DNA of 64,000 bases from G963677325 sp963677325 (GTDB lineage Bacteria > Bacteroidota > Bacteroidia > Bacteroidales > Prolixibacteraceae), in the NCBI GenBank assembly GCA_963677325.2, contig CAXXGM010000007.1:434001-498000 (forward strand), in the 5' to 3' direction. The notes beneath the pieces were generated by a model. That model was not told the origin of the DNA. It saw nothing but the letters and a program-made list of their open reading frames with translations, and did not search any database. Shown piece after piece: positions 50,388 to 60,098 of the stretch. A program made the translations under genes and the position numbers. The stretch's first letter is position 1; each line of letters begins with the position of its first letter.

Positions 50388-53300
50388 TCAAATTTCTTTA
50401 ATCCGGATATTTCTGAATTTTACCACAGAACCATGCCCGAGAAATCCAATGTGGCCTTTTTCGTTAAACAGCCCCGGATGTTCTTTATGGTCAGGAGTTC
50501 CGTTTTTGGTGGCTTCTTTGATATCTCCGTCAAGAATAACTGTGCCGTTCAGCGTAATGGTGATGTGAGTACCTTTGGCTGTTACTTCCTGGTAATTCCA
50601 TTCTCCGGTTGGTTTAAGAAATCCTCTTTTGGCTGGTATAATGCCATAAACTGATCCATGGTATTGGTATGGTTGTAGTTGGGCATAAATAGGTGCATCA
50701 TTGTCCAGTATCTGGAGTTCCATTCCAACATAGGCAGCATCTCCTGTAAGAGGAGCCCTGATTCCAAGTCCATTGTTAGCACCCGGAGTGAGTTGAAATT
50801 CAAAACGGTAGGTGAAATCCTTGTATTCCCCTTCGGTATAAAGATTTCCATGTGAAGGGCCATTATCCACATTCAAAACAATTTCTCCGTTTTCAACCTG
50901 GTAATCTACGGTGTTACCGACCCAACCTTCGAAGTTCTTACCATTAAACAGCGGCTTAAAGCCTTCTGCTTTCTCCTGAGGGGTCACCGTATATTCGACA
51001 TTGTTTATTTCCTTTACATAGATGTCGCGGAAAGCAAGATCGGTACCATGAGCCTGTAATTCGATGGAGCCTTTCGGGAAAATCGGAATGCTTCTGTCCC
51101 AGTAATTTTCAAGGGGCACGTTATTTACAACCAATTCACCATTAAGATAAACGGTTACTTTTTCACCGATCATCTTAATCCGGAAAGTATTCCATTCTCC
51201 GACAGGATTATCCGCAACCTTTAAAGGTTTGTCCTGGAATTTCTGGTTGTTGTAAAGACCTCCTGATCCAACCTGTGCCCCTTCCTCTACGCGTGAAGTA
51301 TCCCATATCTGAACTTGGGGAGAACCTCTCAGGTAAATTCCGCTGTCACCTTTTTTGGTAATTCTCCAGTCGACAACCAATTCAAAATCGCCGTATTGCT
51401 TTATGGAGCATAGATTATCTCCTTCGCCGTTAAATACGATGCAACCATCCTTTACACTCCAGAGTTTAAAAGCTTTCTGGTTAGCTTCAACTTGTTTTTT
51501 TGCTAATTCCTGGGGTTTCATCTTAGCCCTGGTGATAGGATTGCCTACAAGGCCCTGCCATCCGGAAAGATCTTTGCCATTGAACATGGAGACAAAACCT
51601 TCGGTGTTTGGCATCTCGGCCAGATAATTCTTAATCCTTTCACCTTCGTACTGGCTTTCAGATCCGGTAAGTTTATTGGCGGCTTTTGTCAGTATTTCCT
51701 TTGTAATTGTGCCACTGAAACCCGGGTAATCCTGTGAGGGTAGCGCTATCGCCATGGCAGCTTGTGCTGCTGCAGCTGATAGTTCAGGGTTGTCGAGGTA
51801 ATTTGAAACAGTGATAAGGGAAAGGAAGGTTTTGAGTTCTCCAATCGATTGAATTACAAGAGTCTTGTCTTTATCGGTTGTTGCAAAAGGCATTATTTTC
51901 CTGTATTGAAGAAGCTTCTGATCATCCGGCAAGGCAGAACTGCTGATCTGGCGGACAAAGCCTTTCAATGCTTCCTGGCGAAGCTCTCCCTGGGCATCCT
52001 GGCAATATTGATATAAAGATGCAGAAGCAGAGTAATCTTTCCAGTTAATCAGCGAATTCAAGGCTGCAACCTTTTCTGCTTCAACAGTTGAGTTCATGAA
52101 TTTTGTTACTGTTTCTAAAGCCTTGGATCCTCCTAATCTGGGAAGGATTTCAATGATTCTCTCCTTTTTGCTGACTTCGGACAACTGTTTTAATAAAGGA
52201 GCTATTCTTGAATTTTCATCTTTCTCACCGGATAAAACATTCACTATTCCATTTTGGATATTAATTATGGCTGATTTGTCATCGGTGCTGTACAGCAATT
52301 TTATCAGCTGATCGATAGTAGAAGCAGAAGCAACATTCTCCATGGCAGCATAGGAAGCTTTTTTTATACCTTCATTAGGATCACCGGTATATTTATAGAT
52401 CTGGTTGAAGAATCTCTTTCCTGCTTTGGCTCCTGTAATTTTTATGATTTCAATCTTAGCCTCTGCCGGTGCGTTATCCAATTCATTAATCAGAATATCC
52501 AGGTTCTTTTCATCCACAACGCTTAACAAAGTCTTTCCAATAAAGGGTGCATTTGATCCTGATTTCAGAACATTGGTCAGTTCAGGAAGCGCTTCTTTGC
52601 CTTTGAGCTTTACCAGAGATGATATGGCAGCCTCGCTTACAAGGATGGAAGGATTTTTAATCTCGCTTGTGATAAATTCTTCAGCAGATAAATCGCCCTT
52701 TTTGCCAAGCATGGCAATAATTTCAGCTTTTCTCTCAGGATCGGCTTTTCTGGTCATAGCGATCCATTTTTTTGTCAATGCAGCATCTTTGCTTTTTTCT
52801 GCAAGATTTAACAGGGCAACCCTGTAAACTTTATCCGGATTGTTATATTTTTTCAGAAGTAAGGAGCTGACTTCATTGCTGAAATATTTGGCGTAAATAG
52901 AAAGAGCAGCTGCGTTATTGTGCAAGAGTTCAGGAGTTGTGCACGATTTCATGATCTCATCACAGGCTTTTTTACAAAGGGATGAATTTCCTGTTTCACC
53001 GAGCCGGTCGACATAGGTCAGCAGCTCCATCGTAGCATTGGTGGCTTCGTATTTAAAACCATCATTCCGGGCTTCTGTCATGAGGAAAGAGTACGATTCA
53101 GGTGAAGCTATCTCAGCCAGGGCAGCCAGGGAAACTTTTTTAAGATCCTTATCGGTTGAACTGGCTTTCTTTAAAATTTCTGCATTAGCATCCGACACCT
53201 GTAATTCACCAAGAACTTTTATGATTGGAATGCTGGTTTTACCTGCTGCTTTTGATAAAGCATTTTTCAATTCTGTTTTTGCAGTCTGGCCTTTGATGGA

Positions 53301-53780
53301 AGAAAGTACAGCTGCAGCGGGTTCAACCAACTTCTCGTCAAGAAGATAGGGTTCAACAGCTTTAACTGCGTTTTCTTTTCCTACTAAATTCAACTGGCGC
53401 ATAAAGAACGACTTCACTTCAGCAGATTTTGCAGCATTCAGTGCAGCGATGAAATTCTTCTCTGCAAATTCTCTTTTATCTTCCATGCCATTCTGGCTTG
53501 CATAACGGGTAAGCCCATTGAGCAGGAATACAACGGCGCTGTGATCGCCCTCTCCCGAAGGTGTCAGCTGATCGGCCACCATTTTGAAGCCTTTATCCCC
53601 AAGACCGATAAACTCTTCCATCAGTTTATTGCGAAGCTGGAGATTTTTGGTTGGCATCTGGGCCAGCAGATCGGCCGTTTTAGTTTCAAGAGTTCTTCTA
53701 TCCTGGGCTGGAGCAACCTGTGCAAAGACACAGAAGAGCAGGACATAAATCAAAAGTGTATATCTGTTTTTCATTTTCAA
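50388..53780 (-). CDS. HEAT-repeat protein with two C-terminal DUF1080 domains
   Basis: A 1130-residue secreted protein: signal peptide (to PAQD), about 650 residues of HEAT-like helical repeats (e.g. KVSLAALAEIASPESYSFL, LVSEAAISSLVKLKGKEALP), then two DUF1080 domains, about 735-925 (FVSMFNGKDLSGWQGLVGNP ... LAFRDIYVKEI) and 930-1130 (FKPLFNGKNFEGWVGNTVDY ... VKFRNIRIKEI). DUF1080 members act on 3-keto-glycosides, so the protein probably hydrolyses or binds oxidised sugars, with HEAT repeats as a scaffold. The adjacent Gfo/Idh oxidoreductase fits a sugar-oxidation pathway. The fusion of two differing DUF1080 copies is unusual. Confidence 0.88.
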   Translation of the reverse strand: MKMKNRYTLLIYVLLFCVFAQVAPAQDRRTLETKTADLLAQMPTKNLQLRNKLMEEFIGLGDKGFKMVADQLTPSGEGDHSAVVFLLNGLTRYASQNGMEDKREFAEKNFIAALNAAKSAEVKSFFMRQLNLVGKENAVKAVEPYLLDEKLVEPAAAVLSSIKGQTAKTELKNALSKAAGKTSIPIIKVLGELQVSDANAEILKKASSTDKDLKKVSLAALAEIASPESYSFLMTEARNDGFKYEATNATMELLTYVDRLGETGNSSLCKKACDEIMKSCTTPELLHNNAAALSIYAKYFSNEVSSLLLKKYNNPDKVYRVALLNLAEKSKDAALTKKWIAMTRKADPERKAEIIAMLGKKGDLSAEEFITSEIKNPSILVSEAAISSLVKLKGKEALPELTNVLKSGSNAPFIGKTLLSVVDEKNLDILINELDNAPAEAKIEIIKITGAKAGKRFFNQIYKYTGDPNEGIKKASYAAMENVASASTIDQLIKLLYSTDDKSAIINIQNGIVNVLSGEKDENSRIAPLLKQLSEVSKKERIIEILPRLGGSKALETVTKFMNSTVEAEKVAALNSLINWKDYSASASLYQYCQDAQGELRQEALKGFVRQISSSALPDDQKLLQYRKIMPFATTDKDKTLVIQSIGELKTFLSLITVSNYLDNPELSAAAAQAAMAIALPSQDYPGFSGTITKEILTKAANKLTGSESQYEGERIKNYLAEMPNTEGFVSMFNGKDLSGWQGLVGNPITRAKMKPQELAKKQVEANQKAFKLWSVKDGCIVFNGEGDNLCSIKQYGDFELVVDWRITKKGDSGIYLRGSPQVQIWDTSRVEEGAQVGSGGLYNNQKFQDKPLKVADNPVGEWNTFRIKMIGEKVTVYLNGELVVNNVPLENYWDRSIPIFPKGSIELQAHGTDLAFRDIYVKEINNVEYTVTPQEKAEGFKPLFNGKNFEGWVGNTVDYQVENGEIVLNVDNGPSHGNLYTEGEYKDFTYRFEFQLTPGANNGLGIRAPLTGDAAYVGMELQILDNDAPIYAQLQPYQYHGSVYGIIPAKRGFLKPTGEWNYQEVTAKGTHITITLNGTVILDGDIKEATKNGTPDHKEHPGLFNEKGHIGFLGHGSVVKFRNIRIKEI

Positions 53781-53810
53781 TTTCTTGTCAGTATTAATGT
53801 GGTAAAATTA

Positions 53811-55082
53811 TCAGATCATCGACCAGGGGCCTCTCATAGGCTGGTCAATCAAACGGTTGGCTGATTCATCATTCAGGAACTCCTGTTTATCAGGATCAAA
53901 ATGGAGTGTTCTGCCAAGTCTTACAGCAATGATTCCCATATTAACCAAGGTACACGAACGATGTCCGTTCATTTCATTAAGAGCGAATTTTTTCCTCGTT
54001 TTCACTGATTCGGTGAAAGTTTCAATCCTTGGTGCAGGATCGGGGAGTGTCTTGATGAATTCCTGCAAATTAGGAATATCTGATTTAAATCCCTTGAATA
54101 TCTTCCCATTGGGCCCTTCGATATAGGCAGAGTTCTTATCTTTATTCTCACCGTCAAGAATGATCTTGCATCCGTCAGCATAAGTGTATTCGATTCTTCT
54201 CCAGGTGCCGACTGCGTATTCATCCTGCTGGGGTGCATCTACTTCTACCTTGATGGGACTGGTATCGTCTTTGCCTAAAAGATATTGAACAGGATCCAGG
54301 TAATGCTGACCCATATCGCCCAATCCGCCTCCGTCATAATCCCAGTATCCGCGGAATTTCAGATGGACATGTTCCGGATTGTAAGGCCTATAGGGAGCAG
54401 GTCCCAGCCACATATCGTAATTCAGCTCTTCAGGAACAGGCATCGGTTTCAGATTAGTTTCACCTTTCCAGTAAAACTTCCAGTCGAAGCCGGTGATGCC
54501 GCTGACGGTAACCTTTAAGGGCCATCCCAGGATACCGCTGTCGATTACTTTTTTCAAAGGTTTAACTTCAGTGTCCAATCCATAGAAAACGTCTTTGAAG
54601 CGGAACCAGGTATTAAGACGGAACATCCTTCCATGCTTATTCACTTCTTCCACAACTCTTTTCCCTTCGCCAATCGTACGGGTCATCGGTTTTTCGCACC
54701 ATATATCTTTGCCTGCACGGGCAGCTTCCATGGCGATCAGCCCATGCCAGTGGGGTGGGGTGGCAATGTGAACAATATCAATATCGGGTTGGAGCAATAA
54801 TTCCCGGTAGTCCTGGTACATCTTCACGGGATTGCCTATCGCCTTTTGAGCAAGCTGCAGATGCTTGAAATCCACATCGCAGATGGCCACCACGCGTGTT
54901 CCTTCGTAGGGAATATGCCCTCTTCCCATACCGCCTGTTCCAATAATGGCTTTAGTTAACTGATCGCTCGGAGCTACATGTCCCGGACCACCTAAAACAT
55001 GGCGAGGAATGATCATAATGCCTGCCATGGAAACAAGCGAGCTTTTAAGGAAGTCTCTTCTGTTACCGGACATTTTTTTCAT
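53811..55082 (-). CDS. Gfo/Idh/MocA family oxidoreductase with Tat signal
   Basis: A 423-residue periplasmic-type oxidoreductase. The N-terminus carries a twin-arginine signal (SGNRRDFLKSSLVSMAGIMI). Rossmann fold with LTKAIIGTGGMGRGHI, then the family motif WCEKPMTRT, and the C-terminal sandwich domain with WDYDGGGLGDMGQHYLDPVQ. Related secreted enzymes carry tightly bound NAD(P) and oxidise or reduce sugars at C3, or hydrolyse glycosides by that route. It starts the run Gfo/Idh - HEAT-DUF1080 - DUF5009; spacing to the next gene is 30 bases. A minus-strand -7 match TATATTTG (55139-55132) lies 50 bases upstream. Confidence 0.91.
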   Translation of the reverse strand: MKKMSGNRRDFLKSSLVSMAGIMIIPRHVLGGPGHVAPSDQLTKAIIGTGGMGRGHIPYEGTRVVAICDVDFKHLQLAQKAIGNPVKMYQDYRELLLQPDIDIVHIATPPHWHGLIAMEAARAGKDIWCEKPMTRTIGEGKRVVEEVNKHGRMFRLNTWFRFKDVFYGLDTEVKPLKKVIDSGILGWPLKVTVSGITGFDWKFYWKGETNLKPMPVPEELNYDMWLGPAPYRPYNPEHVHLKFRGYWDYDGGGLGDMGQHYLDPVQYLLGKDDTSPIKVEVDAPQQDEYAVGTWRRIEYTYADGCKIILDGENKDKNSAYIEGPNGKIFKGFKSDIPNLQEFIKTLPDPAPRIETFTESVKTRKKFALNEMNGHRSCTLVNMGIIAVRLGRTLHFDPDKQEFLNDESANRLIDQPMRGPWSMI

Positions 55083-55258
55083 TGTTGATAAATTTATTTG
55101 ATTATGTGATTAATATGGTTTAAATAGGAAGCAAATATAAGTTTAAGTTAGAAAAAGAGCTACTCAATTAATAAATTTCTTTTGGAAATACCGTTTGTAT
55201 TTTAAATTTATTGAATTTCATTTCAGTTTGGAGACTGTTTAAATTTCTTTTTAACAAA

Positions 55259-55470
55259 GTTGAACCCACTTCGGGGTTCCGTATCGTATGTATTTCAGTG
55301 CCTCCGGTTACACCTGAGGTTATTGACTTCGCCGATCTTCGATTCATATTCGGGTCCTTCGGACTCAAATTTGCTTCATACCCTGAAACGTTTTAAAACG
55401 AATAACCGTGGGTGGTAACCCACGGAAAATGTGACATATAAGACCTCAACCCGGAAGGGGTTGAACTACT
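55259..55470. repeat. REP-like palindrome cluster (accgtgggt / aacccggaaggggttgaac)
   Basis: In the 551-base gap between Gfo/Idh and asnA. Hairpins ACCGTGGGTGGTAACCCACG (55406-55425) and CAACCCGGAAGGGGTTGAAC (55447-55466) form one copy; an inverted, diverged copy (TGAACCCACTTCGGGGTTC at 55261 and CCGGTTACACCTGAGG at 55303) lies to the left. The 62.3-kb element has the same two hairpins in the same order. Nothing else is visible in the gap. Confidence 0.65.
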
Positions 55471-55633
55471 TAAAATCCAAAAAGAACTAAATTTAAACAG
55501 TTTCTTATTTATTGCAGGTCTCTTGAAAAATATTTTAACAATTTCCCTGATTTCATATAATTTTAAGCATTTTGCTCTAATTTCCATTATTATTTGTATC
55601 ATTGCACCACAAAAAGAATAAAATCCTTGACAT

Positions 55634-56668
55634 ATGAAACTTTTTTTTCCTGAAAATTATAAATCAAAACTTGATTTAAAACAAACAGAAAAAGCAATTA
55701 AACTCATTAAAGATTTTTTCCAGGAGAATCTCTCGGCAGAATTGCGTTTACGTCGCGTAACCGCTCCTTTATTTGTTTTGAAAGGTACCGGGATAAATGA
55801 TGACCTGAATGGCATTGAACGTCCTGTAACTTTTGCGGTAAAGGAAATGAATGATGCAAAAGCAGAAGTAGTTCATTCGCTGGCAAAATGGAAAAGAATG
55901 ATGTTGGCTCAGTTGGGTATTCCGGTAGGTTATGGTATTTATACGGATATGAACGCCATCCGCGCCGATGAAGAGCTTACTAATATTCACTCATTGTATG
56001 TTGACCAGTGGGACTGGGAAAAGGTTATGACTGCGCAACAGCGGAATCTTGAATTTCTTAAGAAGACCGTCAGACAGATTTATTCTGTACTGCTGAGAAC
56101 CGAATTCCTGGTTTATGAAAATTACCCTTCCATAAAACCAATGCTTCCCGAGGAGATCGTTTTTGTACACGCCCAGGATCTGGCGGAGAAATACCCTGCA
56201 TTGACACCCAAAGAGAGGGAATACGAGGTGGTTAAGGAGCATGGTGCTGTATTTATCATCGGTATCGGCGGTGATTTCCCAAATGCGGAGAAACATGACG
56301 GAAGAGCTCCTGATTATGATGACTGGACTACTCCCAACACGGAAGGAACCAAAGGGCTTAATGGGGATATCATGATCTGGAATCCTGTTTTGCAGCAGGC
56401 TTTTGAAATATCTTCCATGGGAATTCGCGTGGATAAGAAAGCATTGCTCCTCCAGTTAGGGATTGCTGATGCGATGGACAGAAAAGATCTGATGTTTCAT
56501 AAGAAACTTCTTAACGATGAACTTCCTTTGTCAATAGGGGGTGGAATTGGTCAGTCCAGGTTATGTATGTATTTCCTTAGAAAGGCGCACATTGGAGAAG
56601 TTCAGTCAAGCCTTTGGCCGGATGAAATGATCAAACAGTGTGAAGAGCATAATATTTCAATGTTCTAA
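55634..56668 (+). CDS. asnA: aspartate-ammonia ligase (asparagine synthetase A)
   Basis: A 344-residue class-II-synthetase-like enzyme that makes asparagine from aspartate, ATP and ammonia. Typical parts: RLRRVTAPLFVLKGTGINDD, RPVTFAVKEMNDAKAEVVHS, LAKWKRMMLAQLGIP, YTDMNAIRADEELTNIHSLY, VDQWDWEK, and the C-terminal LPLSIGGGIGQSRLCMYFLR. Length matches the family. The gene has its own terminator (56802-56842) and precedes the tRNA-Arg gene. Confidence 0.96.
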   Translation: MKLFFPENYKSKLDLKQTEKAIKLIKDFFQENLSAELRLRRVTAPLFVLKGTGINDDLNGIERPVTFAVKEMNDAKAEVVHSLAKWKRMMLAQLGIPVGYGIYTDMNAIRADEELTNIHSLYVDQWDWEKVMTAQQRNLEFLKKTVRQIYSVLLRTEFLVYENYPSIKPMLPEEIVFVHAQDLAEKYPALTPKEREYEVVKEHGAVFIIGIGGDFPNAEKHDGRAPDYDDWTTPNTEGTKGLNGDIMIWNPVLQQAFEISSMGIRVDKKALLLQLGIADAMDRKDLMFHKKLLNDELPLSIGGGIGQSRLCMYFLRKAHIGEVQSSLWPDEMIKQCEEHNISMF

Positions 56669-56692
56669 GTAGGGTATAGGGTATTCAGCTAA

Positions 56693-56796
56693 GGGTTTCA
56701 AGGTTTCAAAAGAGTTTTAAAGTTCCAGCGTTCGCGACCTTTGAAACATTGAAACGCTGAAACCTTGGAACCCTGAAACCTGAACCCTGAAAACTT
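56693..56796. repeat. 8-nt-period array with inverted halves
   Basis: Thirteen consecutive 8-nt units: GGGTTTCA, AGGTTTCA, AAAGAGTT, TTAAAGTT, CCAGCGTT on the left, a short turn, then TTGAAACA, TTGAAACG, CTGAAACC, TTGGAACC, CTGAAACC on the right, the complement of the left units. Lies just after asnA. Confidence 0.7.
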
Positions 56797-56801
56797 TCTG
56801 C

Positions 56802-56842
56802 AAAAAATCTCCTTACTGCTTACTGGTATGGGGATTTTTTTT
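56802..56842 (+). terminator. asnA terminator
   Basis: Stem AAAAAATCTCC / GGGGATTTTTTTT (G-T/A-rich ends) with a 17-nt loop, followed by a T-run that also begins the -7-like TAATTTTG (56842-56849) before the tRNA gene. Confidence 0.65.
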
Positions 56843-56887
56843 AATTTTGCACCACGAAATTCGTAATTCGTAATTCGTAATTCAAAG

Positions 56888-56960
56888 GGCCCAGTAGCTC
56901 AATGGATAGAGCAACAGCCTTCTAAGCTGTAGGTTCCTGGTTCGAGTCCAGGCTGGGTCA
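56888..56960 (+). tRNA. tRNA-Arg (anticodon UCU)
   Basis: A 73-nt cloverleaf: acceptor GGCCCAG/CTGGGTC (one G-U pair), D-arm GCTC..GAGC, anticodon stem ACAGC/GCTGT with loop CTTCTAA (anticodon TCT), T-arm CCTGG TTCGAGT CCAGG, discriminator A. No CCA is encoded. A -7-like TAATTTTG and three 7-nt ATTCGTA units (56861-56881) lie just before it, and a terminator just after. Confidence 0.96.
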
Positions 56961-56969
56961 CTTAAATTT

Positions 56970-57010
56970 AAAAAATCTTTCAAAGTCATTGATTTCGAAG
57001 GATTTTTTTT
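56970..57010 (+). terminator. tRNA-Arg terminator
   Basis: Stem AAAAATCTTTC / GAAGGATTTTT with a T8 tail, starting 10 bases after the tRNA. Confidence 0.65.
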
Positions 57011-57099
57011 GTTCGATAAATCTAACAGAATCTGTTGTTAATTCCACAACTCATTGATATACATTAAAAATTGAGGTTCGAGTCCTGTAAGGGTTCGCT

Positions 57100-60075
57100 C
57101 TAAACAAGCCTTTCCTCCAATGCGTCTTTCCATAAAACAAATCCCTTACGTTCATCGGAATAATCATGCAATATTCTGCTAAAGTTGATTGGATTAGTTT
57201 CCAGAAATATCTGCCTGCCGTCATTATGGATTTTGTTTAGATGTCTGTCAATTTCCAGAATGCCTTGTTTTAATGCATTAATATTTTTAGGCAAGTGCCA
57301 AATGTATGTGGCTTCCTCTGTATCCAAAGTTTCCATAACAATATGATATTGCTCGTTGCCTGTAAGTAAAAAAACAAAGGCAAAAGGGCTTAAAACAAAC
57401 CGGATCTTCAAGACACTGCCGTCATGCTGTTCTGCAAGATAATGTAACTGCTTTTGGTGCTTATAGTTGCCTTTGCTCAAGACATCTGCAAGCAATTCTT
57501 CCGCTGATTCATAGATGTTGTTTCCTGTTCCGTTGCTGAGGACTTTATTTAAGCCTTTTTGTTCTATTGAAAAATTTTTGCCAAAAAAGTTCTTTTCCAC
57601 AAAACGAAACCTTACACTTTCCACGATTCCCCTGTTCAGCTTTTCAAGATCGGATGAGCTTGCAGACAAAGCAGTGACAGCTTTCTGTTTAGTTATAATG
57701 GCTGTTATGAAGACTGCTACTGTTTTGGATTTTAAGAATTTCTCAAAATAAGGTTTCAGAACCTCAAATTCAGGACGGATATTCAAATTTTCAATATCAA
57801 AGATCAATTCTTCTGAATATTCCGGAATACTATACCGGAATTGGAAACTGCCATAGAGGAATTCCAGGTCTTCTATTTTGACCCTAACGGTTCTTTCCAG
57901 GATTATTTCTTCGTATAATGTCTTCTGTTGATTGATGTTTTCATCGTCTGGCAAATCAAATAGTGTCCTTTGCTTTTCCATTTTTCGGTAATAGACATTC
58001 CTTTTTAGAAACATACGGTTCAGGTAATCTATTTTAATATCCCTGTAATCATAAATAGTTGGGCTGATTTCCGAACGTTGCACCCTGCCCATATATTGGA
58101 TCAACTTGCCCTCAAAGGAAAAAGGGTAGACCAGAAAAAGGCATTGAGTATTTTGCAGATCGGAGCCTTCTCCAAAAAACTGGCCGGTGGTGATCAATGC
58201 CTGGTAGCTGCCCGCTTTCAATAACTTCCATTTTAAATTCCTGCTGCTTTCCGAATCATCACCACTTAGAGTTATCGTTTCGAACGATTGTTTGAGAAAT
58301 TGTTGTAAAGTATCAATATGCTCTTTTCTTTCCGTTAAGACAACAACCTTCTTCCCTTTATTTAATTCAATGACCAAATCCCGTAATATAAGCTTGTTCC
58401 TTTCTGAATCATGTACCAGTATTTTAGATAAAGTTTCAAACCGGTCAGTTTTTGCGTTAAAGGGAACATCCAGTTGTGTATTCCGGATAATAATTTCGGG
58501 GTGATTTGAAGCGGAGAGTTCATTCGTCCGAATTTCTGCAATTACCTCTCCCAGATGTATAAAGATCAGCCTGCCATCATTGTATTTTCTGAAGGGAGTT
58601 GCAGTTAATCCATAAAGATAACGGGAGTTGAATTTACCAATGGTATTACGGAATGTTTCAGCAGGAATGTGATGGCATTCATCTACAATGATAAGCCCGA
58701 ACATATCCGTAAGGTTTTGTAAATCAGCTCTGGCAAGGCTTTGCATCGTGGCTACGGTGATCTGCTTTCCGATCTCTGTTTTTCCCTGTCCGATACGGCC
58801 AATATCCTTTTGTCCAATACCTAAAAAAGCTTCAATTCGTTCCATCCATTGCATGGCAAGTTGTTTTCGGTGAACAACGATCAATGTTGGCTGCTGTTTT
58901 TCGGCCACAATTTTCAATGCCATCACTGTTTTACCGGAACCTGGTGGCGCCACAATAACACCGATATCTTTTTTACTGATGGCTCCCATGCTTTCCTGTT
59001 GATAAGGTCGCAAAGTTGCCTGAAATGAATAGGTAACCGGGCTATTCAATTTCCGTTGGTCTATAAAATTATATGCTATCGAATTTTCCCGGCAAAAGCG
59101 GATTAGCTTTCCAATGAACCCTTTAGGCAAAAGAATAGTATTACCTAGTTCTTCAATGAAGCGGAAATACCGGTCAGTGCCGAAAGTATTCCTGCCGCTA
59201 TTCTTTTTGATGATAAATTCCGTGTTCAGAAAATTTAGTTCCTCTTTAATAAAATGGAATAATATCGGATCAATGGCATTTCTGTTCAGCACAATGTTAT
59301 TTCTCAGTGTAATGCTTAGTTCGCCATTATCGTTTTCCGGTTGTGGATCATTCGATAGTTTGGAAAACAATCCTTCAAGATGCTCCGTTGAAACCCGTTC
59401 TATCTGCCGAATAAATTGCCATTGGTCAGCATAAGGATGTAAAGTTATCGGGTCGATAAAACAACTGTTGCCTTGTAGCAATGAAGTGCCATTTAATGGC
59501 AGTGCGATGAGGTTCCCAAATCCTTTTCCTGAGTGATAGTCTTGGTTGGGGAACAACCTATCAAAGCTTGTATTCTTATCAAATGCTGATACAATACCCG
59601 ATGAAGTTAATAATGATAAGATTACTTTTCTGCTTTTAAAAGCAGAAAATGGCTTGTCAAAAAATATCCAAATATGCCCACCATTTCCGGAACGTGAACG
59701 TTCAAAATAAGCAGGTAAGGAGACATCATTGCAAGCCTGAATAAACTTTTTACAGGATGCAATCCAATCTCCTTCATCAAAGTCAGCGGCAATAAACCAC
59801 GAAGTATTGTCTGATAGTAGCGGATACAAACCAACAACCTGTTCACCATTCAGATGTTTGGCAATCTGGTCATTGGTCAGTTGGAGATAGGATTTGTCAG
59901 GATAGTTCTGAAAAGTACCGCCTTTCATTTTATGGGTACGGTAACGGTAGGGATCGAAAAAGTATGCAGGCATATAACCGCTTTTTTTGTCTTTCTCCCA
60001 CCGGGTAGCAAAAACATCTTCCCGCCCTTTGAAAAGGGATCGGAACAAGGATATTTTTGTTTGAAGATTTTCCAT
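57100..60075 (-). CDS. TOTE-type archaeo-eukaryotic primase/SF2 helicase
   Basis: A 991-residue protein of TOTE conflict-system type. Residues 1-225: an archaeo-eukaryotic primase domain with the metal motif IAADFDEGDW (Asp98, Asp100) and SRSGNGGHIW (His134). Residues about 350-700: a superfamily 2 helicase with Walker A APPGSGKT (376-383), Walker B/DECH (465-468), motif III TATPFR (491-496) and motif VI YMGRVQR. Residues about 720-991: a C-terminal region I cannot assign; no HKD, PD-(D/E)xK or HNH nuclease motif is evident. Such proteins are thought to act in mobile-element conflict, processing foreign nucleic acid. The gene starts 23 bases after hipA and shares its strand, so it belongs to the hipB-hipA operon. 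Confidence 0.87.
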   Translation of the reverse strand: MENLQTKISLFRSLFKGREDVFATRWEKDKKSGYMPAYFFDPYRYRTHKMKGGTFQNYPDKSYLQLTNDQIAKHLNGEQVVGLYPLLSDNTSWFIAADFDEGDWIASCKKFIQACNDVSLPAYFERSRSGNGGHIWIFFDKPFSAFKSRKVILSLLTSSGIVSAFDKNTSFDRLFPNQDYHSGKGFGNLIALPLNGTSLLQGNSCFIDPITLHPYADQWQFIRQIERVSTEHLEGLFSKLSNDPQPENDNGELSITLRNNIVLNRNAIDPILFHFIKEELNFLNTEFIIKKNSGRNTFGTDRYFRFIEELGNTILLPKGFIGKLIRFCRENSIAYNFIDQRKLNSPVTYSFQATLRPYQQESMGAISKKDIGVIVAPPGSGKTVMALKIVAEKQQPTLIVVHRKQLAMQWMERIEAFLGIGQKDIGRIGQGKTEIGKQITVATMQSLARADLQNLTDMFGLIIVDECHHIPAETFRNTIGKFNSRYLYGLTATPFRKYNDGRLIFIHLGEVIAEIRTNELSASNHPEIIIRNTQLDVPFNAKTDRFETLSKILVHDSERNKLILRDLVIELNKGKKVVVLTERKEHIDTLQQFLKQSFETITLSGDDSESSRNLKWKLLKAGSYQALITTGQFFGEGSDLQNTQCLFLVYPFSFEGKLIQYMGRVQRSEISPTIYDYRDIKIDYLNRMFLKRNVYYRKMEKQRTLFDLPDDENINQQKTLYEEIILERTVRVKIEDLEFLYGSFQFRYSIPEYSEELIFDIENLNIRPEFEVLKPYFEKFLKSKTVAVFITAIITKQKAVTALSASSSDLEKLNRGIVESVRFRFVEKNFFGKNFSIEQKGLNKVLSNGTGNNIYESAEELLADVLSKGNYKHQKQLHYLAEQHDGSVLKIRFVLSPFAFVFLLTGNEQYHIVMETLDTEEATYIWHLPKNINALKQGILEIDRHLNKIHNDGRQIFLETNPINFSRILHDYSDERKGFVLWKDALEERLV

Positions 60076-60098
60076 TTGCTTGTTGAAACAACAATTCC

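Noticed and set aside
52405..52827. 140-codon plus-strand frame within the HEAT-DUF1080 gene
   Set aside because: Antisense shadow created by codon bias of the HEAT region.
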